DNA from: Acetatifactor sp.
GTDB taxonomy: Bacteria; Bacillota; Clostridia; Lachnospirales; Lachnospiraceae
DNA: 64,000 bases
Direction of reading: 5' to 3'
Assembly: GCA_024693365.1 (NCBI GenBank)
Contig: JAILLF010000010.1
Span: 62,001 to 126,000 of the forward strand
In this document: one piece after another, positions 16,016 to 25,863 of the stretch
Position numbering within the stretch: position 1 is the first letter of the stretch
Layout: each line of letters begins with the position of its first letter
Program-made: the position numbers and the translations under genes
Notes under the pieces: generated by a model
Seen by the model: the letters and a program-made list of their open reading frames with translations, nothing else
What the model was told of the DNA's origin: nothing
Database searches by the model: none

Positions 16016-18634
16016 ATGAACGTATTAAGAAAATGTAGCATGCGGTCTTTGCAAAAAAGCAAACGTCGCACCGTCATAACGATTGTGGGCATCGCTTTGG
16101 CAACCGCCCTACTTACGGCATTTGCCTGCTTTATGGAGAGCTTTCGTCAGGCAGCCGTGAGAAGTGAACTTCGGGACAGCGGTAATTTTCATTATTGTTT
16201 TCAAGGAATGGCTGCCAAGGACGTAAAAATTTTTTCTCTTCATCAGCACGTGGAAGGATATGGACTATTGCGTGATGAAGGATATGCGATGTTTAAGGAG
16301 TCAAAGAATCAAAGAAAACCCTATGTTCACGTATGTAGTCTTGATGAGGATTGCTTTGAACGTTTATTCGTCACTCTATACAGTGGAAGGCTTCCGCAAT
16401 CGGAGGAAGAAATTATCATCAACCGTGCCATGAGATCGGAAGGCGGATCTAAGTTAGGCATAGGAGACAAGGTTACGCTGGAACTGGGCAGGAGATATCG
16501 AGCAGGGGATCAGCAGGAAGGACCGGGGCTCTCGTTTTATGAAGAGTATGAAGGGGATGAGGTCTTAGTTCCGATTCAAACAAAAACTTACGTAATCGTC
16601 GGCACGTTCAATGAACCGTCAGATTATCTGGAGGTAAGTCAAACACCCGGATATACCGCTTTGACGCTGCTAACGGACGTGGGAGGGGCGGACAGGCTGG
16701 ACGTCTATGCACGATATGATCGAAAAGGCATTTACAAGAACGCGGAAGTGACGGCGGGCATTCTTGGCGTTCAAACTTCTCTGATGGAAAAGGTTTTGCA
16801 GGGGAAGGAACCCACGAAGGAAGAGGAAAAAGAATTAACAAAGTTTGCATCGGGCATCCTGGAAAATTATTGGCTTATCGGATGGGAGAAGCAAAGCTTT
16901 TCGAATCTTGAATACTGGACAAATATAGGATTGCAGACGCTTGAAATGCTTGCGGTCATGCTTCTTGGCGTTGCATGCATACAAAACAGTTTTGAGATAT
17001 CATTGACTGAAAAATTAGCTTTTTATGGACAAATTGCATCCGTTGGCGCAACGAAAAGACAACGCAGAATGATCGTGCTTTGGGAGGCCTTGTTTGTTGG
17101 CGGGATTGGCATTTCTGCGGGAATTCTTGCAGGACTACTCGGAAGCTATGGTGCGATGGCGATTATCAAAAGCATATACGCGGTAGCGGGTATCGATCTG
17201 GAATTTTACGTTTCCGGAACCATGCTTCTTGGGACGATTCTTTTTTCCACCGCCATGGTGTGGCTTTCTGCGGTGCATGCAGCCAGACGGGCGGAGAAAA
17301 TAACGCCAATCAGCGCCATACGCGGAAGCGATCAGATCAAAAAGCAAAAGAGAGTGCGTAAGTGTCCTTTTTACGTAAAAAAGCTGTTTGGAATTTCAGG
17401 CATTCTTTCCTGGAAGAATTACAGAAGAACCAGAGGAAAATATGGGAGAGTTATTTTCACCATTTTCCTGAGCGTGTCTTTGGCCATCGGCTTCGCAGAG
17501 TTTTCAAATCTGCCGCAGGATCTTGCGAATATGTCGTACGGCGTGATGGGTTACCAGATCATGCTCACTACAAATGCAGAGAATGGACGCGCATGGCTGG
17601 AAGAGGTTGCAATGTATGATGGCGTGGAAGAATATACACTTTTTTCTTCCCTGGCATTAAAGGTTGCCCCGCAATCCATTCCTTATTTGGATCTATCGGA
17701 GCATACGGCACGGGATTTTGAGACTATTGTCGTTTACGTGTTGGACGACGAATGTATGAAAAAGTACTGCGCGGAACTGGACGTCCCGTTTGAAGACACT
17801 GATCAAAGAGTGATCGTAAGGAATCAATATTTGGCAGAAGAACACATTGACGGAAAGGAATACTTATACCAAAAAGAAATTTCAAATCTTCATGACGGAG
17901 ACGTGATCCCAGGCGATTTTTATTTTGTAAAGAACGGCCAAAAAAGTGAGGAGATCCAGGTTTCTTTCTCCGTCTTAAAAGTAGCTGAAGCAGGCCCGGT
18001 ATTTCTGAGAAATATGACAAAAAGCAGTGAGTCGTTACAGATCTTTGTCAGTGCCAGCTTCTTACATAAGAATTATCCATCCATGGAGATGCCTAACGCC
18101 AGCATTTTGTTGAATGCAAGGGATGCGGACGAGGTGGAAAAACGGATCATGGATTCGGGAGAAGATATTTACTATCTGTCTAATTTTGCTAAGGAGGCTC
18201 AGACCATGAAGGAGATTTCCCTAATGCTCTATGCTATGATTTGGGGCATCTTGGGCGTGTCGATCTTGATAGGATTGACAAATCTTATGAATACGGTAAA
18301 TGCAAACATGGATGCCCGGAAGAGAGAATTTTCAATGCTTCGTTCCCTTGGCATGACCAGGCAGGAGCAGAATCGAATGCTGGCATACGAAACATTGTTT
18401 ATGAGCAGCAAGGCACTTCTTCCGGGGATTGCGATGGGAATAATGCTTTCTTACGTTTTGCATGCATCTCTGGGCGCTGCCGTGCAGATGTTTATGCCAT
18501 ATCGCGTTCCGATCCTTGCGATTCTTTTGTGCATCCTTCTTACTTATTTTACGTTATATGCCGTCATGAGGCAGAATGCAAAAAATTTGGATCAGGAAAA
18601 CCTGTTGGAATTGCTTCGAAAAGAGACAGCTTAG
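16016..18634 (+). CDS. FtsX-like ABC permease 1
   Basis: 872 aa from ATG 16016 (RBS GCAGGGGGC), which aligns with the starts of the two following paralogs. TM1 lies at about 20-40, then an extracellular domain of about 270 residues, a first FtsX block of three TM (about 305-425), another TM near 480, a second extracellular domain, and a C-terminal FtsX block of three TM (about 740-865). GATKRQRRMIV and KREFSMLRSLGMTRQE are the coupling-helix regions that contact the ATPase. Eight TM segments with two ectodomains are typical of the larger MacB/BceB-like permeases. It is more diverged than permeases 2 and 3 are from each other. Confidence 0.9.
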   Translation: MNVLRKCSMRSLQKSKRRTVITIVGIALATALLTAFACFMESFRQAAVRSELRDSGNFHYCFQGMAAKDVKIFSLHQHVEGYGLLRDEGYAMFKESKNQRKPYVHVCSLDEDCFERLFVTLYSGRLPQSEEEIIINRAMRSEGGSKLGIGDKVTLELGRRYRAGDQQEGPGLSFYEEYEGDEVLVPIQTKTYVIVGTFNEPSDYLEVSQTPGYTALTLLTDVGGADRLDVYARYDRKGIYKNAEVTAGILGVQTSLMEKVLQGKEPTKEEEKELTKFASGILENYWLIGWEKQSFSNLEYWTNIGLQTLEMLAVMLLGVACIQNSFEISLTEKLAFYGQIASVGATKRQRRMIVLWEALFVGGIGISAGILAGLLGSYGAMAIIKSIYAVAGIDLEFYVSGTMLLGTILFSTAMVWLSAVHAARRAEKITPISAIRGSDQIKKQKRVRKCPFYVKKLFGISGILSWKNYRRTRGKYGRVIFTIFLSVSLAIGFAEFSNLPQDLANMSYGVMGYQIMLTTNAENGRAWLEEVAMYDGVEEYTLFSSLALKVAPQSIPYLDLSEHTARDFETIVVYVLDDECMKKYCAELDVPFEDTDQRVIVRNQYLAEEHIDGKEYLYQKEISNLHDGDVIPGDFYFVKNGQKSEEIQVSFSVLKVAEAGPVFLRNMTKSSESLQIFVSASFLHKNYPSMEMPNASILLNARDADEVEKRIMDSGEDIYYLSNFAKEAQTMKEISLMLYAMIWGILGVSILIGLTNLMNTVNANMDARKREFSMLRSLGMTRQEQNRMLAYETLFMSSKALLPGIAMGIMLSYVLHASLGAAVQMFMPYRVPILAILLCILLTYFTLYAVMRQNAKNLDQENLLELLRKETA

Positions 18635-18648
18635 GAGGAGACTATTCA

Positions 18649-21165
18649 ATGAGAGTCTTATGGAAATGCTGTTTACGGTCCTTAAAGGAGAATAAGGCAA
18701 GAACCATCGTGACGATCATTGGAGTGGCAATGGCAACGGTTCTGATCACAACGCTTTCATGCATGGCATCAAGCATCTTGGAAAGCGTAAGCAGGTATTT
18801 GCAGATAACGCAGGGGCGTGCGCATGAAACCTATGTTGGAATACGTGGTGAGGATCTGAAATATTTCATAAATAATCAAAGCATTGACGAAATATGGATG
18901 GAAAAGAAGCTTTCGCGGAAACAGCTTACTGGAAATAAGGATACCTATAACGTTTATCTATGGGATTTGTATGCGGCCCGGGAGGATTGGTTTTCCGCGC
19001 AGGGATTTAAGCTTACGAGTGGGAGGATGCCGGAGAACGATCATGAAATAGTAATCCCCAAGGCCGTGAGAAGTGATTTACGTATTGACGTAATCATTCA
19101 TGATCGCTTGGCTTTTCAAATTGGGGATGCGGAAGAAGAATTCGAGATCGTAGGCTTTTATGCGCATGATAATGGCGGCCTGGAGTTGGATGAATATTAT
19201 GATCAGAATTATGACAGCATTTATGATAAAGAAGAGCAAAAGCATTATTTGATCATGAAGGCTTATGCCAAATGGGATGGTAAGACGAGCAATGATGAAG
19301 TATATGACGTAAGCATTCGTTTTACGAAAGCAGGGCTATTAAAGTGTGAAGAAATCAGCGCGGCCATTTTGGAAGCTGTTGAAGCTACTCTTGTGAGAAA
19401 CGAAGCCTTGGAAGAATGGGATTCCATCAGTCCCTTTCATTTGACGCAAACGACCGTTTGGGCAATCGCCTTTGGCGAAGTGATATTTTTGATTTTTGTG
19501 CTTGCCGGCGTATTCTGCATCAATAACAGCTTCGACATATCCATTACGCAGAGGGTGCGGTTTTATGGAATGATCAGCTCTGTTGGGTCCACCAAAAGAC
19601 AGCGCCGGATGCTCGTATGGATGGAGGCTTTTGTGATTGCAGTCATCGGAATACCCATGGGAATTCTAATCGGAATGGGACTAAGTGCGCTCTTAGTGAC
19701 TGGAACCAATCTCGTGCTAAAGGCAATTATAAAATCTGTTACGTTCTCTATGGTTTTTCGACCCGCATGGTGGGCAATCCTCATTGCGGCACTTCAGGCT
19801 GTTTTTATGATTGTGCTGTCTGCCATGGAAGCGGCATTTCGGGCAGCAAGGATTACGCCGATCGAAGCAATCCGATCAAATGACTCCATTCAAGGTAAGC
19901 GAAGACTGCGCAGGACGCCAAAGCTGTTAAAAAAGCTATTTGGCGTTGGCGGCGGGATTGCATGGCAGAATTATAAGCGTTCCAAGATCAAATATCGCGC
20001 GACGATCATTTCAATCACGGTCAGCGTGGCTTTAGTCCTGGGAATGACCTTCATCCCATTTTTGTTTCGTTACCTGGAGTTTGAAATCATGGGGGTTACA
20101 GACTCCCAGGTGGAGATAGACATATATGACGCCACTGGATATGAGAAGATGAAAGAGATCGCAGCGGATCCGCTTGTCACGGAAAGCCTGATCCACAGAG
20201 GATATGAGTTCATTTATCGGGTTGATCCGGAAAGAGAGGAAGATGATCATTGGGTTTATGCATTTAATCTCTTTACTTGGGAGGATGAAATCTTTGAAAG
20301 GCTTTGTCTTGAGAATGGATTGGATCCAGGGGAAATGCTTGAAAAGGGGTTGATCACGGAAGCAAACAAAAGCCAGGCATTGGGTGAGATTTGCAATGGT
20401 GAAAAGAGAAGCAATGAAGAAATATCCCAAAAGCTTCCAGGCATTGGATTTTCGGTAGAGATTGGCGGCGTGATCGATTCCAAGACGATATCCACGGTAA
20501 CGGGGCTAAATCTTGAAAACGAATACTGTGTCGATCCTGCACGGGACGTTTACGTGAGTGAAAGTTGGGCAAAGGAGCATTTGGAATTATTCCGGGGTTA
20601 TGCGTATGGGTATTTCCAGAGCAAGGACGTTACCAAATTTATAGAAACCATTGAGGAGCAAAACTACCTTGGCATCTCAATCTATAATTATGATCAATAC
20701 TATCAAATGACCAGACTTGCCAAAGCACTTGTTACTATGTTTATGGTCGGATTCATTGGTTTGATTATCTTGATTGGCGTGACAAACGTGGTCAATGCCG
20801 TGAATTTCAACATGGAGATGCGTGCTCCGGAATTTGCAAAGCTTCGGGCCGTTGGTATGACGGGAAAGCAATTCAAGGGCATGATCTTTACGGAAGGTCT
20901 GTTTATTGGGGGAAAAGGGCTTCTGTGGGGGTGCCTGATTGGCTGCGGAATCTATTACGTGCTTTGGAAATCTTTTGCAGGCAGCGCAGACATGCTGTGG
21001 GAAGATCCGTACAAAAAAGTGAAGTTTGCTTTTCGAGTTCCGGTATTGCAAATCGCAGGTTGCGCGGCAATCGTAGGGCTTTTGTTGTTCGCAGTTATGA
21101 ATAAGCACGCAAAGAAGGCGCAGGAGCGCAACGTGATCGAAACGATCAGAAATGAGAATCTATAA
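18649..21165 (+). CDS. FtsX-like ABC permease 2
   Basis: 838 aa from ATG 18649, with TAGGAGGAG just upstream; the frame stays open further upstream but overlaps permease 1. TM1 (about 19-40) is followed by an ectodomain, a three-TM FtsX block (about 275-400, with the GSTKRQRRMLV coupling helix), a TM near 455, a second ectodomain and a final FtsX block (about 700-830, with EFAKLRAVGMTGKQFK). It ends NVIETIRNENL, as permease 3 does. The first 70 coding bases differ from permease 3 at only one or two positions, pointing to recent duplication or gene conversion. Likely partner of the single ATPase upstream. Confidence 0.9.
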   Translation: MRVLWKCCLRSLKENKARTIVTIIGVAMATVLITTLSCMASSILESVSRYLQITQGRAHETYVGIRGEDLKYFINNQSIDEIWMEKKLSRKQLTGNKDTYNVYLWDLYAAREDWFSAQGFKLTSGRMPENDHEIVIPKAVRSDLRIDVIIHDRLAFQIGDAEEEFEIVGFYAHDNGGLELDEYYDQNYDSIYDKEEQKHYLIMKAYAKWDGKTSNDEVYDVSIRFTKAGLLKCEEISAAILEAVEATLVRNEALEEWDSISPFHLTQTTVWAIAFGEVIFLIFVLAGVFCINNSFDISITQRVRFYGMISSVGSTKRQRRMLVWMEAFVIAVIGIPMGILIGMGLSALLVTGTNLVLKAIIKSVTFSMVFRPAWWAILIAALQAVFMIVLSAMEAAFRAARITPIEAIRSNDSIQGKRRLRRTPKLLKKLFGVGGGIAWQNYKRSKIKYRATIISITVSVALVLGMTFIPFLFRYLEFEIMGVTDSQVEIDIYDATGYEKMKEIAADPLVTESLIHRGYEFIYRVDPEREEDDHWVYAFNLFTWEDEIFERLCLENGLDPGEMLEKGLITEANKSQALGEICNGEKRSNEEISQKLPGIGFSVEIGGVIDSKTISTVTGLNLENEYCVDPARDVYVSESWAKEHLELFRGYAYGYFQSKDVTKFIETIEEQNYLGISIYNYDQYYQMTRLAKALVTMFMVGFIGLIILIGVTNVVNAVNFNMEMRAPEFAKLRAVGMTGKQFKGMIFTEGLFIGGKGLLWGCLIGCGIYYVLWKSFAGSADMLWEDPYKKVKFAFRVPVLQIAGCAAIVGLLLFAVMNKHAKKAQERNVIETIRNENL

Positions 21166-21206
21166 CCTGTTATGATGAATTTGGATCAAGGGAAGAGGAG
21201 AGACGC

Positions 21207-23801
21207 ATGAAAGTCTTATGGAAATGCTGTTTACGGTCCTTAAAGGAGAATAAGGCGAGAACCATCGTGACGATCATTGGCGTGGCACTTGCAACGGCAC
21301 TGATCACGGCACTTTCCTGCCTTGGAACGAGCCTTTTGGAGAGCACGATCCAAGAGGCAAAGCGTACGGAAGGAAACACGCATTGTATTTTTAGGGGCGT
21401 GGCGTATGAAGACTTAAAATACTTTCATAATAATCAAAGCATAGAAGAACTGCGGCTCGAAAAGCATCTGGGATACGTGGCAATGCATGGTTCCAATCAG
21501 TATGCTGCATTGTTTTATCTGGACGTTCGTGCTGCAGGGCCGGATTGGTATGAGGCTGAAGCAATTGAATTGGCCATGGGGCGATTCCCGGAAAAGGAAA
21601 ATGAAATTGTTCTTGCCAGAGGGATCCGGTCTGAGATGGGAATCGACGTAAAAATAGGCGATCACGTGACTTTGGATATTGGAAAGAGATACTCCAATGG
21701 GCAAGAAGTGGAAATGGGCGTGGACGTTCAAGATGATGAAACGATTGCGGACACTGAAAAACGCGAGTTTGAGGTGGTTGGCTTTCTAAAGATGGATGGG
21801 GGAGATTTATATGCTGACAGAAAAGGAAGTTTGAGGGAAGAACGCAGAAGCGTAAATGTCGTACGGGCATATACTTATCTGAATGCGGCGAAGCTTACCG
21901 ACGGCACTTACAGCGTCAGTGTCCGGTATACTAAGGACGGATTGTATCATCGCGCAAAAGTTGACAGTGCGCTTCTGGGAATTTCGGAAGAATATTACGG
22001 ACAGGTTTACCGGGATTTTCATACGCGAACGGAAGAGGAGAAGTACCAGGTTTCCAGAAGGGTAAAAATTTATTCGAGTTATTTTACGTTGGCAAGATTG
22101 GAAGGGATGAGCCTGTTTCATTTGACGCAGGATACCGTTGGCGTTATCGCGTTGGCCGAATTATTCTTTTTGATTTTTGTCTTGGCTGGCGTGTTCTGCA
22201 TCAATAACAGCTTTGACATTTCCTTACATGAGAGAGTCCGTCAATATGGAATTCTGTCTTCCATTGGAACGACAAAGAGACAGCGAAGGATGATCGTCTG
22301 GCAGGAGGCCTTTGTGATCGGGGTGATCGGCATTCCCTTTGGCGTTTTGCTTGGCATTGGCGTGTGTTTTTTGCTTGTTCAGGGAACAAACCTTCTTCTG
22401 CACCTAACGGTGCGCAATTCGACTTTTGTCATGTACTTTTCCGTCGCGTGGTGGGCAATAGCCATTGCAGCAATTCAGGCTATTTTTATGATCGCGTTGT
22501 CAGCCTTTGAATCTGCGGTAAAGGCGTCTAAGATTTCTCCCATTCAGGCGATCCGTGCAAATGAGATGATCGCGAGTAACGGGAAAAACAAAAAGACGCC
22601 CAAACTCCTAAAAAGGCTATTTGGAGTAGGCGGAAGCGTCGCATGGCAGAATTTTAAGAGGTCTAAGGCTAAATACCGGGCAACGATCGTATCCATTGTG
22701 GTCAGCATTTCGTTGCTTCTTGGAATGAGCTTTCTGGGATTGCTGTTCAAAACGGCTGATGAACTATATGAATACGAGGAGCGGCAGTATCAGATTTACG
22801 TAAGCGTATCTAACAAGGAGGATTATTACGTCCTTGCGGAGCTGGCAAGACGGCCGGACGTTCTTGCTTACAAAATCAACTATGAACCGATAGTCGTTAC
22901 GGAAGAGGCTGACGAGGAAGGAAAAATCGTTAATTGGTTTCCCGTATTTGCAATGGATGAGAATTCCTTTGCGGAGCTTTGCCGGGAAAATAAAGTTGAT
23001 CCCGAGAAAGCAAAGGGTAAGGGACTTGTGACAAACGTGCTTGCGGACTATGCTGAGGGAATGGTTCTATCCGGAACGCATGAAACCTATGAGCAGAGAA
23101 TAAATGAATTGCCGCCAAGTATCGTGGAAGTTGAACTGGCAGGCATTGCAGTTAAGGGAGAGGCGCTGCGAGAGTATTATCAGTATCTGGAAGGGAAAAC
23201 CTGCGTCTACGTGGGAGAAAGCTGGGCGACGGAGCATTCCGAATTATATACTTCCGGAGTGACGGGTTATTATGATTGCGAAGACGCAAATCAATTTATG
23301 AATGACGTGCTCGACATGAATCTGCTAAACAGCAGATGCTATGACTGTGACGTAATCTATCAGGAAAACAAGTTTCAACAAACGCTTGCGACCATGTTGC
23401 TTTCGGGTTTGATCGCGGTGATCATTTTGATCGGCGTGACAAACGTGATTAATGCCGTAAGCTTTAACTTAGAACTTCGGTCTTCGGAGTTTGCAAAGCT
23501 TCGCGCCATTGGCATGACACGTAAGCAGTTTCGCGGAATGATCTGGATGGAAGGTCTGTTTATTGACTTAAAGGGACTGCTTGGAGGAACGGTTATAGGT
23601 TGCATGGTTTCGTATGCTTTATATCGTTTTTGCTGGGAGATCAGCGACAGGAGTTTTACGTTTGCGTTTAAGATTCCGTGGATGCAAATTTTGTGCTCTG
23701 TGATCGTGGTGAGCGTGCTTTTGCTTTTGATTGTTGAAAGCTATGGGAAAAAGGCAATGAAGAGGAATGTGATCGAGACAATCCGAAATGAGAATTTGTA
23801 G
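21207..23801 (+). CDS. FtsX-like ABC permease 3
   Basis: 864 aa, RBS AGAGGAGAG. Same plan as permease 2: TM1, an ectodomain of about 260 residues, a three-TM FtsX block with GTTKRQRRMIV, one TM, an ectodomain of about 200 residues and a C-terminal FtsX block with EFAKLRAIGMTRKQFR, ending NVIETIRNENL. The membrane and coupling parts are nearly the same as permease 2, while the ectodomains differ much more. That pattern suggests the outward-facing parts evolve under different pressure. It closes the ABC operon; a new promoter for the next kinase lies directly after the stop codon. Confidence 0.9.
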   Translation: MKVLWKCCLRSLKENKARTIVTIIGVALATALITALSCLGTSLLESTIQEAKRTEGNTHCIFRGVAYEDLKYFHNNQSIEELRLEKHLGYVAMHGSNQYAALFYLDVRAAGPDWYEAEAIELAMGRFPEKENEIVLARGIRSEMGIDVKIGDHVTLDIGKRYSNGQEVEMGVDVQDDETIADTEKREFEVVGFLKMDGGDLYADRKGSLREERRSVNVVRAYTYLNAAKLTDGTYSVSVRYTKDGLYHRAKVDSALLGISEEYYGQVYRDFHTRTEEEKYQVSRRVKIYSSYFTLARLEGMSLFHLTQDTVGVIALAELFFLIFVLAGVFCINNSFDISLHERVRQYGILSSIGTTKRQRRMIVWQEAFVIGVIGIPFGVLLGIGVCFLLVQGTNLLLHLTVRNSTFVMYFSVAWWAIAIAAIQAIFMIALSAFESAVKASKISPIQAIRANEMIASNGKNKKTPKLLKRLFGVGGSVAWQNFKRSKAKYRATIVSIVVSISLLLGMSFLGLLFKTADELYEYEERQYQIYVSVSNKEDYYVLAELARRPDVLAYKINYEPIVVTEEADEEGKIVNWFPVFAMDENSFAELCRENKVDPEKAKGKGLVTNVLADYAEGMVLSGTHETYEQRINELPPSIVEVELAGIAVKGEALREYYQYLEGKTCVYVGESWATEHSELYTSGVTGYYDCEDANQFMNDVLDMNLLNSRCYDCDVIYQENKFQQTLATMLLSGLIAVIILIGVTNVINAVSFNLELRSSEFAKLRAIGMTRKQFRGMIWMEGLFIDLKGLLGGTVIGCMVSYALYRFCWEISDRSFTFAFKIPWMQILCSVIVVSVLLLLIVESYGKKAMKRNVIETIRNENL

Positions 23802-23811
23802 GGACTTTTTA

Positions 23812-23840
23812 TTGCGCCGCAAGGAGAAACTCGCTATAAT
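23812..23840 (+). promoter_or_regulatory. Candidate promoter for kinase 3
   Basis: TTGCGC (23812-23817), 17 bases, TATAAT (23835-23840). The -35 box is weak, but spacing and -10 are ideal. It implies a start near 23847 and favours the ATG at 23890 for the kinase. Confidence 0.55.
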
Positions 23841-23889
23841 TAGTAGGGGATGAAGAATGCCTTGGCTGCGACGCGATAAGGAGAAACCG

Positions 23890-25116
23890 ATGAGTGCCTT
23901 TTGGAATAAAGACGTAAAAAAATATGTTTTGGTCATGGCCATGACCTGGCTGATTGGCGGGGTTTTTCTAAACCTCGCCTTTTTTCGATATGCAAAACAG
24001 ATCCGGAATGAGCAATTTGATACCTATGGAGGAATCATAAGTGCGGTCAGGGAAAAGTATCCTAACGTTGCGGAAGAGGATTTGATTCGCATGATAACGC
24101 ATTTGGATGCTAAGGAAGCCGGACAGAGGATCATGAAACAATATGGCATCCTGGAGGGCGGAGAACTGTATCATGGCCAGAATCTGCAAAGGACAAAGTT
24201 TGCCCTCTTGATCAATGGTATCTTGGCGTTAATGATCATCGGCTCTTTTACTTTTTTTTGTTTCTTTTGGTGGCTGCGCGGCAAAAAACTGAATGAACTT
24301 GGAAATTACGTGGACAGAATAAGCCACGGTAATTATGAACTTGATTTGAAAAAGAACATGGAGGATGAACTGAGCGGGCTGCGGAATGAACTCTACAAAC
24401 TGACAGTGCTGTATAAGGAGCAGGCGGAGAATGAAAAGGCGGGGAAGACGGCCTTGGCGGATTCGGTGGCAAACATCTCTCATCAGCTGAAAACGCCTCT
24501 GACCAGCGCGGTGATCCTCACGGATAATCTTTTGGAATCGCCCGAGATGGAACCGGTCGTCCGCACGAAGTTTCTGCGTGAGATCAGCAGACAACTTGTG
24601 GGAATGAAATGGCTGGTCATTACGATGCTAAAGCTTTCAAGGATGGATGCCGGCGTCGTGGAATTTCAGAAGGAAAACGTGTTATTAAAAAAGATAGTGA
24701 AAGAGGCTATACAAAATCTGGAAATGATGGCACAATGGAAGGAGATAAGATTCGAAACAATTCTTTCAGAAGTGACAGTGAAGGGTGACGAAAAGTGGCT
24801 GACGGAAGCAGTGCAAAACATTGTGAAAAACGCCATTGAGCACAGCCCGCAGGGAGGCGTCATCGAGATTACAACGTCTGAGAATGAAATATACTCCGAG
24901 GTCTCCGTCAGGGATCACGGGGAAGGCATTTCAGATCTCGATCAGAAGCACTTGTTTGAACGGTTTTACAAGGCATCTAAGGTGGAGAATGAAAACGTTG
25001 GCATTGGACTGGCGCTTGCCAAGGAGATTGTGGAAAAACAGAATGGCTCGATTACCGTGGCTTCCGGCGCGGACGGAACGTGTTTTAGTATCCGCATCTT
25101 AAAGTATTCCGTTTGA
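23890..25116 (+). CDS. Sensor histidine kinase 3
   Basis: 408 aa from ATG 23890, with AAGGAG 6 bases upstream; an in-frame ATG at 23857 would add 11 residues but leaves almost no leader. Two TM segments (about 11-31 and 107-130) flank a short external loop of about 75 residues, much smaller than in kinases 1 and 2. A HAMP-like linker leads to HisKA with H198 in NISHQLKTPLTS and HATPase with NIVKNAIEHSPQGG, DHGEGI and VGIGLALAKEI. Gene order is kinase then regulator, the reverse of the other two pairs. Short-loop kinases beside FtsX transporters often read the transporter state, but this is inference. Confidence 0.92.
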   Translation: MSAFWNKDVKKYVLVMAMTWLIGGVFLNLAFFRYAKQIRNEQFDTYGGIISAVREKYPNVAEEDLIRMITHLDAKEAGQRIMKQYGILEGGELYHGQNLQRTKFALLINGILALMIIGSFTFFCFFWWLRGKKLNELGNYVDRISHGNYELDLKKNMEDELSGLRNELYKLTVLYKEQAENEKAGKTALADSVANISHQLKTPLTSAVILTDNLLESPEMEPVVRTKFLREISRQLVGMKWLVITMLKLSRMDAGVVEFQKENVLLKKIVKEAIQNLEMMAQWKEIRFETILSEVTVKGDEKWLTEAVQNIVKNAIEHSPQGGVIEITTSENEIYSEVSVRDHGEGISDLDQKHLFERFYKASKVENENVGIGLALAKEIVEKQNGSITVASGADGTCFSIRILKYSV

Positions 25117-25176
25117 GATAGCCGTGCGGCAGGCGGCCAACGGAAACCAGAATGGACGTGGAAGGAATGAAAACGC

Positions 25177-25863
25177 TTGGAACGGATTTTATTGGTGGAA
25201 GACAATGAAGCGATTGTGCTTGGCTTAAAATATTTGTTGGAGCAGGAAGGTTTTCAAACCTTGGTGGCAGGAAGCGTTTCGCAGGCAAAGAAGGCTTTGA
25301 GCGAGAATTCATTTGACATGGCACTTCTTGACGTAACGTTGCCTGACGGGGACGGATTTTCACTTTGCAAATGGATCATGGAACGACAAAAGTTGCCAGT
25401 GATCTTTTTGACGGCCCGGGAGGAAGAAAGCGACGTTGTGAAGGGCTTTGAACTGGGGGCCGTGGATTACGTGATGAAACCCTTTCGAAACAGGGAATTG
25501 ATCTCGAGGATCCGAAACGGTCTCAGAAGAAGCGGAGGAATGCCTGACGGGGAAGAAAAGTGGCTTCAGTGTGGCAATCTGAAACTTAATCTTGAGACGG
25601 GAAAAACCTATGTTGGTGATCGGGAAACGGCACTTACAAAGCTTGAATTCCGGATACTCTCCGCGATGCTTTCCCATCCGGGAAAGATTTTTAGCAGGGA
25701 GGAGATCCTTGCGGCAACATGGGATCTGTATGGAAATTACGTGAATGACAACACGCTTTCCGTGACAATGAAAAGAATCCGGGAAAAGATTGGCGACGAG
25801 GATGGAAACATAATTAAAACCGTAAGGGGAATGGGGTACCGATTGGAGGAGAAAGAGGCATGA
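25177..25863 (+). CDS. OmpR-family response regulator 3
   Basis: 228 aa. It begins at a TTG codon; GAAGGA lies 10 bases upstream and the next residues (ERILLVEDNE) fit the standard start of a receiver domain. D52 in LLDVTLPDGDG is the phosphoacceptor and K of MKPF is conserved. A winged helix follows, ending VRGMGYRLEE. The stop overlaps the next start (ATGA), so it is translationally coupled to accessory protein 2. Probable targets are the ABC genes upstream and its own operon. Confidence 0.92.
   Translation: MERILLVEDNEAIVLGLKYLLEQEGFQTLVAGSVSQAKKALSENSFDMALLDVTLPDGDGFSLCKWIMERQKLPVIFLTAREEESDVVKGFELGAVDYVMKPFRNRELISRIRNGLRRSGGMPDGEEKWLQCGNLKLNLETGKTYVGDRETALTKLEFRILSAMLSHPGKIFSREEILAATWDLYGNYVNDNTLSVTMKRIREKIGDEDGNIIKTVRGMGYRLEEKEA

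Noticed and set aside
18241..18648. N-terminal extension of permease 2 into permease 1
   Set aside because: The open frame overlaps conserved permease 1 coding sequence; the true start at 18649 has a strong RBS and aligns with permease 3.
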